Positions 23,451 to 29,985 of a DNA stretch of 50,855 nt are shown piece after piece; position 1 is the first letter of the stretch; each line of letters starts with the position of its first letter. The position numbers were made by a program, and so were the translations under genes. Under the pieces are notes generated by a model that was not told the origin of the DNA, ran no database searches, and saw only the letters and a list, made by a program, of their open reading frames with translations. The DNA comes from Myxococcus sp. GTDB taxonomy: Bacteria; Myxococcota; Myxococcia; Myxococcales; Myxococcaceae. The stretch covers positions 1-50,855 of the forward strand of contig JACSRE010000246.1 of assembly GCA_014879945.1 (NCBI GenBank). Direction: 5' to 3'.

Positions 23451-24542
23451 TCAGGGCCCGACGGCGTCGAGCACGCGCTCGTGAAATGCCGGGCGAAACG
23501 CGCGCACCAGCAGGTTCTTTCGCCCCGAGATGACGCGGTTGGTGAGGAGCGCCACGACGAGTTGGCGGTCGAGGTCAATCCACAGGCTCGTGCCGGTGAA
23601 GCCGAGGTGGCCGATGGCGCCGCGGGGGCCGGCCCTGCCAAAGCGCGGACCACACGAGGCGCCGTCGTCGGACGGCGTGTCGAAGCCGAAGGCCCGGGTG
23701 CTCGCGGGGGTGCTGTCGTCTCGGCGCCAGTCGAAGGGGGCCCCGAGCCAACCGGTCGCGACGGCCTGGCCGAAGCGCGCCACCTCGGCCGCGGTCGCGA
23801 ACAGGCCGGCGTGGCCGGCGACGCCGTCCATGATCCACGCGTTGTCGTCATCGACCTCGCCGACGACCGAGGGCCACGACGGGCACTGCCACATCGACTC
23901 CTGCCCCGGCGCAGGCTCGCGGGGCCGGGTGCCGTTGGTGGGCACCACGTCGTCAGGAGGGAGAGCCAGAGAGAGGCGCCGAAAGCCCGCCGCCCCGAGC
24001 CCGAGCGGGCGCGCGACCTCGTCGATGAAGAGCGCGTCGAGCGGGCGACCCGCCACCGCCGCCAGGGCCTCACCCAGGAGGATGAAGCCCAGATCGCTGT
24101 AGACGGCCTGAGACCGCGGCGGCCGCTCGACGTCGACCTCGAGGACGCGCTGCACGGTCCGGCGGCGCACCAGCGCTCGGAGCTGGGGCGTCGGTGCGTC
24201 AAAGAGCGCCGGGTGCTCCTCGGTGACCCTGGCGAAGAGGGGCAGAAAGGCGGGCAACCCCGAGCGGTGAAACGCGAGGTCTGCGAGCGTCGCGCCGACC
24301 CGCGCGCCGGGCAGCACGCCAGGCAGCGGCGCCTCGAGGTCGAGGGCTCCGCGTTCGGCGAGGCGACAGAGCAGCGCGGTGGTGCACATCACCTTGGTCA
24401 CCGAGGCGAGATCGAACCGGGCGTCGGCGGGCGCCGAGCCGCCCTCGTAGATCGGCTGGCCCTTGAACCAGACGGCGGCGCGGGCGGCCGAGAACACCCC
24501 GTCGACGCGCCCCTGCGCGAGCATCGCGTCGAGGTGCTTCAC
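23451..24542 (-). CDS. Serine hydrolase of the class C beta-lactamase / PBP4* family
   Basis: A 363-residue protein with the beta-lactamase-family catalytic motifs: SVTK (Ser-47, Lys-50) after FDLA, the Tyr motif YSDLGFILLGEAL, and the C-terminal GHLGFTGTS triad box. No signal peptide is obvious, which fits a cytoplasmic or unusually exported enzyme. Members include DD-carboxypeptidases, peptidases and esterases. GTG 24542 overlaps the ldcA stop by 4 bp, and mpl follows. Between an LD-carboxypeptidase and Mpl the simplest inference is a role in murein-peptide turnover, but many family members act on other substrates. Confidence 0.9.
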   Translation of the reverse strand: MKHLDAMLAQGRVDGVFSAARAAVWFKGQPIYEGGSAPADARFDLASVTKVMCTTALLCRLAERGALDLEAPLPGVLPGARVGATLADLAFHRSGLPAFLPLFARVTEEHPALFDAPTPQLRALVRRRTVQRVLEVDVERPPRSQAVYSDLGFILLGEALAAVAGRPLDALFIDEVARPLGLGAAGFRRLSLALPPDDVVPTNGTRPREPAPGQESMWQCPSWPSVVGEVDDDNAWIMDGVAGHAGLFATAAEVARFGQAVATGWLGAPFDWRRDDSTPASTRAFGFDTPSDDGASCGPRFGRAGPRGAIGHLGFTGTSLWIDLDRQLVVALLTNRVISGRKNLLVRAFRPAFHERVLDAVGP

Positions 24543-25423
24543 GCCAGGCCCTCGGGGAACTCGAGCTGCCGGGCCCGGGCGTCGAGCCGAACCCGCGCGC
24601 CGAGCACGACGGGCTGGTTGACCGCGCCGTGGCCGATGGGCAGCCCCGCGAGCACCGGCACGCCCAGGGAGCCCACCAGCTCGTGGAGCACCTCGGCCGA
24701 CGAGAACGCCGCGTCCTTCTCTTCACAGTCGGTGAACTCGCCCAGCGCGACCCCGACGACGCCGTCCAGGGCACCGGAGAGCGCCAGGTGCGTCCACATG
24801 CGATCGAGGCGATAGGGCCGCTCGCCCACGTCTTCGACCAACAGCACGGCGCCCGAGAGCGCCGGCATCCACCTCGTGCCGACGAGGCTGGCCAGCAGCG
24901 AGAGGTTGCCGCCCAGCAGGGGCCCCTCGGCGACGCCGGCGCGCACGACCTCGAGGCCCGCCAGCGGAGCGACCGGCCGGCCCTCGAGGACGTCGAAGGT
25001 GCGGGCGATCACCTCGGGGGGCTGGGCGCCCAGCTGCGTCACCACCGGCCCGTGCACGGAGCGAAGGCCTCGCGCCTGCCAGGCCAGGTGGAGCGCGGTG
25101 ACGTCCGAGAAGCCCAGCAGCGTCATGGGGCGGCGCACCGCGAGCGACGGCAGCAGTCGCATCGCGCCGTAGCCGCCTCGCGCCGCGACGACCGCGGCCA
25201 GCCCCTCGTCGTCGAGGCAGCGCTGGAAGGCCGCCGCGCGCGCGTGGTCTTCTCCGGCGAGGTACCGATGCCGACCATACGCCTCGGGGGCCACCTCGAC
25301 CTGGTAGCGCCCCGACAAGGCGGCGAGGCCCCGCTCGAACTTCTCGAGGTCGAAGGGCCCCGAGGGCGCGACCACGCCGAGCCGACGACCCGGGGCGAGG
25401 AGGGGCATCGAGGAGAAGGTCAT
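24539..25423 (-). CDS. ldcA: LD-carboxypeptidase (peptidase family S66)
   Basis: A 294-residue S66 peptidase. LdcA removes the terminal D-Ala from murein tetrapeptides so that the tripeptide can be re-used by Mpl, encoded two genes downstream. Visible features: GRRLGVVAPSGPFDLEKFERG at the N-terminus, ARGGYGAMRLLP (nucleophile elbow region), LGFSDVTALHLAW, and LLVEDVGERPYRLDRMWTHL with the catalytic Glu. MccF-type immunity proteins are in the same family, but the operon context supports LdcA. ATG 25423 is chosen; ATG 25408 is a second possibility, and longer in-frame extensions overlap the divergent promoter region. Confidence 0.92.
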   Translation of the reverse strand: MTFSSMPLLAPGRRLGVVAPSGPFDLEKFERGLAALSGRYQVEVAPEAYGRHRYLAGEDHARAAAFQRCLDDEGLAAVVAARGGYGAMRLLPSLAVRRPMTLLGFSDVTALHLAWQARGLRSVHGPVVTQLGAQPPEVIARTFDVLEGRPVAPLAGLEVVRAGVAEGPLLGGNLSLLASLVGTRWMPALSGAVLLVEDVGERPYRLDRMWTHLALSGALDGVVGVALGEFTDCEEKDAAFSSAEVLHELVGSLGVPVLAGLPIGHGAVNQPVVLGARVRLDARARQLEFPEGLA

Positions 25424-25457
25424 GGGCGGGTTGTACACCCGCGCTGGAGAAGGGAGC

Positions 25458-25494
25458 GCTCCGAGCGGAGGCGTTTCGGCGTTACGCTCGGAGC
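25458..25494. promoter_or_regulatory. Perfect 10-bp inverted repeat between ldcA and the divergent membrane-protein gene
   Basis: GCTCCGAGCG (25458-25467) and CGCTCGGAGC (25485-25494) are perfectly complementary across a 17-nt spacer. The right arm contains GGAG, the likely Shine-Dalgarno of ATG 25499, and also overlaps a TACGCT -10-like element (25483-25488). It could act as an operator on DNA or as an RNA hairpin that hides the ribosome site. A second, smaller repeat GCGGGT-TGTAC-ACCCGC lies next to the ldcA start. Confidence 0.5.
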
Positions 25495-25498
25495 CCGC

Positions 25499-26347
25499 AT
25501 GGCCGTTCACGAGTACCGCCCCTCGGCGCCGAAGAAGGCGCCTCCTCCGAAGTTCCCGGTGCCCTGGGGGCTGTTCGTGGTGCTGGCCTGCTACGCGCTC
25601 GCCGTCGTCGGCTACGTCTGGAAGACGTACTGGGAGTCACCGGAGTACCAGGCGGCCGAGCACTACGCCCGGGCGCTCTCGTTGCTGGGCGTCGACGACG
25701 GGCGCAAGTGCCCGCCGCAGGACCTCGAGCGCGCCTTCGGCCACGTGCTCGAGGCCTCGCGCCTCATCCCCGAGAACAAGGAGCTCGCCCAACACACCGA
25801 GCGGCTGCGGTGGCGCTTCGACGAGCGCAAGCTGAAGCTGAACCCCGACCTGGTGCGGAAGGCGGAGCTGGTCTCGAAGGCCGCGCTGCGGGTCGAAGAG
25901 GAGCGCTCTCCGTGGCTGGCCGTCGGTTCGCGCGATCGGGGGTGGGCGCCCGATCAGCTCCTGGCGGGACCCGAGCGCGTCGTCTGGTGGTCGTCGCCGG
26001 GCGTGGTGCTGATCATCGCGGTCTGGGTCTACGGCCAGTTCGGCGCGAAGCGGGCGCGCGAGCGCGAGCACGAAGAGAACCTGCGCAAGGACGAAGCGGC
26101 GGCCAGGGAGCTGGGCGCGTGGCGCGAGGGGCTCGGAACGGCCGGCAGCGCCGCCTCAGACGAAGGCGACGCCACCCTCGCCGCGCCCCCGAAGCCGACC
26201 CGGCGCAAGACGACGGGCGCGGAGCGACCAGCCTCGAGCCCGGGTCGCCGGGCGGTCGGCAAGAGCACGCCCGGCCGCGCTGCGGTCAGCCGGAGCGGCA
26301 GCCGGCCGGCCGTGCCGCGCAAGGACGAAGGAGACTCCGAGCCATGA
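25499..26347 (+). CDS. Membrane protein with two predicted TM helices and a basic C-terminal tail
   Basis: A 282-residue protein. TM1 lies at about 23-43 (WGLFVVLACYALAVVGYVW), followed by an external helical region of about 115 residues with TPR-like character (YQAAEHYARALSLLG; DLERAFGHVLEASRLIPENKELAQH), TM2 at about 160-178 (WWSSPGVVLIIAVWVYGQF), then a charged coil and a Lys/Arg/Ser/Pro-rich tail of about 70 residues likely in the cytoplasm. No family is recognised. Its stop overlaps the ATG of the creatininase-family gene, so the two are coupled. The ATG is preceded by GGAG within an inverted repeat. Confidence 0.8.
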   Translation: MAVHEYRPSAPKKAPPPKFPVPWGLFVVLACYALAVVGYVWKTYWESPEYQAAEHYARALSLLGVDDGRKCPPQDLERAFGHVLEASRLIPENKELAQHTERLRWRFDERKLKLNPDLVRKAELVSKAALRVEEERSPWLAVGSRDRGWAPDQLLAGPERVVWWSSPGVVLIIAVWVYGQFGAKRAREREHEENLRKDEAAARELGAWREGLGTAGSAASDEGDATLAAPPKPTRRKTTGAERPASSPGRRAVGKSTPGRAAVSRSGSRPAVPRKDEGDSEP

Positions 26348-27069
26348 AGCACCTCGCTGCGCATCTGCCCTGGCCGAAGGTGAAGGCGCTCGCCGACGCG
26401 AACGTGTGGGCGCTGCTGCCAGTCGGCTCCACCGAGGCGCATGGCCCACACCTTCCCCTGAACGTCGACGTGGTGATCGCCCAGGCCGTCTGCGCGCGCA
26501 TCAGCGACGCGCTGGAGACGGTCGAGTTCCCTCCGGTGGCCTACTCGCTCACCGACTTCGCGGCGCCGTTCTCGGGCACCGTCAGCGTTCCCGCAGACAC
26601 CGCGAAGGCGATGTTGGTGGCGGTGCTGCGCGGCATCGGTCGGGCCGGCTTCCGGCGCGTCTGCGTGGTGAACCACCACCTCGAGCCCGCGCACTTCAAG
26701 GTGGTGCACGCCGCGGCCGCCGAAGCAGAGAGCCCGGCGCTTCGCGTGGTGGTGCCTGACCACCGGCGCAAGCCCACCGGGCCGCTGCTGGGGCACGAGT
26801 TCATGCACGGCGGCAGCCACGCGGGCGCGTACGAGACCTCGTTGATGATGGCGACGGCGCCGCAGCTCGTCGACGACGCGTCACGCCGCGCCCTCCCCTC
26901 GCTCAGCGTCGATCTGCCAGGCGCCATCAAGGCCGGCGCGACCAACTTCCTCGAAGCCGGTGGCCCTGAGGCCTACTTCGGCGCCCCGGCCGAGGCGTCG
27001 GTGGCCGAGGGTGAGCGGCTCCTGGGCATCATCACCGAGGCCACGCTCGCTGCGATGAACGGCGGCTGA
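26344..27069 (+). CDS. Creatininase-family metal-dependent amidohydrolase
   Basis: A 241-residue protein of the creatininase family. The metal-binding motif is GSTEAHGPHLPLNVD, followed by the VVNHH strand, HGGSHAGAYETS with the conserved His/Glu pair, and FSGTVSVP near the middle. Family members hydrolyse cyclic or linear amides (creatinine, formamidopyrimidines, mycofactocin precursors), so the exact substrate cannot be read from sequence. It starts in an ATGA overlap with the preceding membrane-protein gene. No mycofactocin or creatine genes are nearby. Confidence 0.9.
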   Translation: MKHLAAHLPWPKVKALADANVWALLPVGSTEAHGPHLPLNVDVVIAQAVCARISDALETVEFPPVAYSLTDFAAPFSGTVSVPADTAKAMLVAVLRGIGRAGFRRVCVVNHHLEPAHFKVVHAAAAEAESPALRVVVPDHRRKPTGPLLGHEFMHGGSHAGAYETSLMMATAPQLVDDASRRALPSLSVDLPGAIKAGATNFLEAGGPEAYFGAPAEASVAEGERLLGIITEATLAAMNGG

Positions 27070-27088
27070 CGAGAACGAGCGATCTCGA

Positions 27089-27161
27089 ACGCGCAAGGGC
27101 ACGCCGAGGGTGCCCACTCGAGGTGGCAGCCAGGCACACCCCTTGCGCGTCGTGGGACGCG
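27089..27161 (+). promoter_or_regulatory. Structured region with mutually exclusive stems ahead of the beta-barrel gene
   Basis: ACGCGCAAGGG (27089-27099) pairs perfectly with CCCTTGCGCGT (27140-27150). GGGCAC (27097-27102) also pairs with GTGCCC (27110-27115), and CGCGTC (27146-27151) pairs with GACGCG (27156-27161) across a GTGG loop. The short stems share bases with the long one, so two alternative folds are possible. The region ends 32 bp before ATG 27194. It could be an attenuator-like leader or an intergenic terminator structure; there is no U-tract. Confidence 0.45.
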
Positions 27162-27193
27162 ACGAGGCGCCCCAGACCGGCGACACTCGGCCC

Positions 27194-28540
27194 ATGCGCA
27201 CGTTCGTCTGGCTCGTCGTCCTGCTCCTGGCCTCAGCGGTGTCTGCGGCGCCGAAGCGAAAGCCTCCCAGGGCCTCGGGAGGGGGCGCGAAGCCGGCGGT
27301 GGTGGTCGACGCCCCGCCTGCGATGGCGCGGCTGCTCCAGAGCACCCTCGGTGCGCGCTTCGACGTCACCGTCAACCGCAACGCGCTCTCGGACGCGCCC
27401 ACCGCCAAAGAGGTGCGCTCGATCACCACGCCTGCGAAGGCGCTGGCGGTGGTGCTGGCCCGCCCGGCGGGTGACGCGTGGACGGTCACCGTGCTCAACG
27501 GCGCCGACGGCACGCCGCTCGAGACCCAGACGTTCCGCGCGGCGGCGCGAAAGCCGCTCAAGGCCTTGCCCAAGAACGTCACCGGCGCGCTGATGCTGGC
27601 GTGCGCGACGGGCCAGGCCCCTGGCGCGCAGGCTGCTCCCGTCGCCGAAGCGCCAGCCGTCACCACGACGCCCTCGAAGGTGGAGCCCGCGAAGTCAGAG
27701 CCCGCCGCCTCGACCCGGACCACGCCCAGGGCCGAGGTCGCGGCGAAGTCGAAGGACCCCGAGCCTTCGCCGGTGACGAGCGTGACGGACGAGCCCTCGA
27801 CGCCCTCGACCCCCTCGGAGCACCCGGCGATTCGCGCCGGCATCGGCTTCCGTGGCTTCGGGCGCTCGCTCAGCTGGGCCGGCGACCCCGACCAGGCCCT
27901 CGCCCGCTACGCCCTGCCGTTCGCCACCGCCATCGCCCTCGACGCCACCTGGTACCCCGGCGCGCACTTCACCTCGGGCCTCGCCGCCAACCTGGGGCTG
28001 GCCTTCAGCGGAGACGTCGGCGTCGGCATCTCGTCGAAGCAGGACAGCTCGCGCTTCGGCACCCGGTACGACCGGTTTCGCGTGAGCGCGGCGTTTCGGC
28101 AGCCCTTCGGCTCGGTGTTCTCGGTCGAGGCGGTGGCAGGCTTCTCGACGCAGTCGTTCTCGATCGACCCGGTCGCGGCCAACGACGGCTCCGCGCGGCC
28201 CAGCATTCCCAGCGTCACCTTCAACGGCCCGCGCGCCGGCGTCGGCGTGAGGCTCGTCAAGCTGGGGCCCGTGGGCATCGACGTGATGGGCGGCTTCACG
28301 GTGCTGGCCTGGACGGGTGAGCTCGGCAGCGACGCCTACTTCAAGCGCGCGGGCGGCTTCGGCGTCGACGCGGGCGGCGGGGTCTCGGTCGAGCTGGTCG
28401 AGAACATTCAGCTGCGCGCCGGGCTCGACTGGACCCGGTACTTCCTCACCTTGCGCCCCGAAGAGGGCGCCCGCTTTACGGCCCCGTCGGCCGCCGATCA
28501 GTACCTCGGCGGTTCAGTGGCGCTGCATTGGGTGATGTAG
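27194..28540 (+). CDS. Secreted protein with C-terminal outer-membrane beta-barrel, function unknown
   Basis: A 448-residue protein. Signal peptide about 1-19 (FVWLVVLLLASAVSAAP). Residues 30-140 form a small alpha/beta domain, followed by a Pro/Thr/Ser/Glu linker (about 145-215). From about 220 to the end, alternating strands such as ATAIALDATWYPG, FRVSAAFRQPFGSVFSVEAVAGF, AGVGVRLVKLGPVGIDVMGGFTVL and LGGSVALHWVM suggest an eight-or-more-stranded barrel. Similar two-part proteins are common in myxobacteria and unnamed. No partner genes are evident; the structured upstream region may control it. Confidence 0.8.
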   Translation: MRTFVWLVVLLLASAVSAAPKRKPPRASGGGAKPAVVVDAPPAMARLLQSTLGARFDVTVNRNALSDAPTAKEVRSITTPAKALAVVLARPAGDAWTVTVLNGADGTPLETQTFRAAARKPLKALPKNVTGALMLACATGQAPGAQAAPVAEAPAVTTTPSKVEPAKSEPAASTRTTPRAEVAAKSKDPEPSPVTSVTDEPSTPSTPSEHPAIRAGIGFRGFGRSLSWAGDPDQALARYALPFATAIALDATWYPGAHFTSGLAANLGLAFSGDVGVGISSKQDSSRFGTRYDRFRVSAAFRQPFGSVFSVEAVAGFSTQSFSIDPVAANDGSARPSIPSVTFNGPRAGVGVRLVKLGPVGIDVMGGFTVLAWTGELGSDAYFKRAGGFGVDAGGGVSVELVENIQLRAGLDWTRYFLTLRPEEGARFTAPSAADQYLGGSVALHWVM

Positions 28541-28589
28541 CGCAACCGTTCAACCATCGCTTTTGCGAATCCTCCGTAGCGTGAGTTGC

Positions 28590-28612
28590 GCTAATGGGCA
28601 GCGCCGATTAGC
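28590..28612. promoter_or_regulatory. LysR-type operator (T-N11-A palindrome)
   Basis: GCTAAT-N11-ATTAGC is a perfect 6-bp inverted repeat with exactly the T-N11-A geometry of LysR-family recognition sites. It ends 29 bp before the ATG of the LysR gene at 28642, so autoregulation is the natural inference. It is also notably AT-rich for this GC-rich window. Confidence 0.7.
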
Positions 28613-28641
28613 TCTGCTCGTCACGCAACCTGGAGGTGGTC

Positions 28642-29532
28642 ATGCAGCTCGAGTCGCTCAAGATGTTCGTCGACGTGGTCGAGACGGGTTCGTTCTCTCG
28701 GGCTGCGCAGCTCAACCACGTCACGCAGAGCGCGGTCAGCCAGCAGATCCGCGCGCTCGAGACGCGGTACGAGCAGCGGCTCTTGTCTCGGAGCGCCCGT
28801 CAGGTGACGCCGACGCCGGCAGGTGAGCGGCTGTTTCGCGGGTGCAAAGAGATCCTCGCGCGCTTCTCGGAGGTCGAGGGCGAGATCCGCGAGCAGGCGA
28901 CCGACATCTCGGGCACCTGCAACGTCTCGGCGATCTACTCCGTCGGCCTGCATGAGCTCTCGCACGTGCAGCGGGAGCTCCTGCGGGCGCACCCGAAGGT
29001 GAACCTGCGGCTCAACTACCGGCGCTCCGACCAGGTGTACGACGACGTCATTCTGGGCGCGGCCGATCTCGGGCTGGTGGCCTACCCACAGCAGCGCGCG
29101 GGCGTCGACATCATCCCCTTCCGTGAGGACAAGCTGGCGGTGGTGCTGCCGCCGAACCACCCGCTGGGCTCGAAGGCGAAGATCTCGCTGAGCGCCGTCG
29201 CGGGGCTGCCCTTCATCGCGTTCGATCGGGAAGCGCCCTCGCGCAAGGGCATCGACAAGCTCTTCCGCGACAAGGGCCTCGAGCTGAACGTCACCATGGA
29301 GCTCGACAACGTCGAGACCATCAAGCGGGCGGTCGAGCTGGGCCTGGGGGTCTCGGTGCTGCCGCAGCCCACGGTGTACCAGGAGGTCTCGCAGGGCTCG
29401 GTGATGGCCAAGCCCTTCGCCGAGGGCACCTTCACGCGGCCGATCGGCATTCTGGTGCGCAAGGGCAAGTACCTCTCGCGCGCGTCTCAGGCCGTGCTCG
29501 ACACCTTCAAGAAGCTCACCCTCGAGGAGTAG
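28642..29532 (+). CDS. LysR-family transcriptional regulator (CysB/Cbl-like)
   Basis: A 296-residue LysR protein. Winged helix-turn-helix at 1-60 (MFVDVVETGSFSRAAQLNHVTQSAVSQQIRALE), linker helix to about 90, and a periplasmic-binding-protein-like effector domain (about 92-290) with GAADLGLVAYPQQ and the VELGLGVSVLPQP loop. ATG 28642 follows GGAGG by five bases and is preferred to GTG 28636, which overlaps that Shine-Dalgarno. A perfect T-N11-A site lies upstream. The GNAT gene follows by 6 bp and is probably cotranscribed. The effector is unknown. Confidence 0.93.
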   Translation: MQLESLKMFVDVVETGSFSRAAQLNHVTQSAVSQQIRALETRYEQRLLSRSARQVTPTPAGERLFRGCKEILARFSEVEGEIREQATDISGTCNVSAIYSVGLHELSHVQRELLRAHPKVNLRLNYRRSDQVYDDVILGAADLGLVAYPQQRAGVDIIPFREDKLAVVLPPNHPLGSKAKISLSAVAGLPFIAFDREAPSRKGIDKLFRDKGLELNVTMELDNVETIKRAVELGLGVSVLPQPTVYQEVSQGSVMAKPFAEGTFTRPIGILVRKGKYLSRASQAVLDTFKKLTLEE

Positions 29533-29538
29533 CGCCGC

Positions 29539-29982
29539 ATGCCGTTGGCCGTTCGAAGAGTGAAGGTCAGCGACCTTCCGGTGCTCGAGACGTTGGAGCT
29601 GGAGACGACCAAACGCTTCCCCGCGCGAAAGCGCTGGGTCGAGACGTTCCGCGCGCTGCTCGAGACGACGCTCTCAGAGGAGCCCGAGGGGCTGCTGGTG
29701 GCCGACTACGACGGGCGGGCGATCGGCGTCGCGGTGGCGCGGGTCGCCGGCCCGCACCCGTTGACGGGGGCGGCGTTGGGGCGCATCGAGGTGCTCTCGG
29801 TGGCGCCGGGCTGGCGGTCGCAAGGCATCGGGGAGCGGCTGCTCAAGGAAGCCGAGGCGTACCTGAAATCACGCGGCTGCAAGGTGATCGCGTTCTCGCT
29901 CCCGAGCGACGCCGGCGCCGACGGCGACCTGCTCAAGCAGGCCGGCTTCAAGGTGGCGTCGTGGGAGCTCGAGAAGACCTGA
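29539..29982 (+). CDS. GNAT-family N-acetyltransferase
   Basis: A 147-residue acetyltransferase. Motif A, where acetyl-CoA pyrophosphate binds, is IEVLSVAPGWRSQGIGERLLKEAE (about 89-112), preceded by the LLVADYDGRAIGVAVARVAG strands. The acceptor is unknown; it could be a small molecule, a peptide or a protein lysine. It starts 6 bp after the LysR gene and ends three bases before the convergent DctM stop codon, so no terminator separates the two transcription units. Confidence 0.9.
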   Translation: MPLAVRRVKVSDLPVLETLELETTKRFPARKRWVETFRALLETTLSEEPEGLLVADYDGRAIGVAVARVAGPHPLTGAALGRIEVLSVAPGWRSQGIGERLLKEAEAYLKSRGCKVIAFSLPSDAGADGDLLKQAGFKVASWELEKT

Positions 29983-29985
29983 GGG

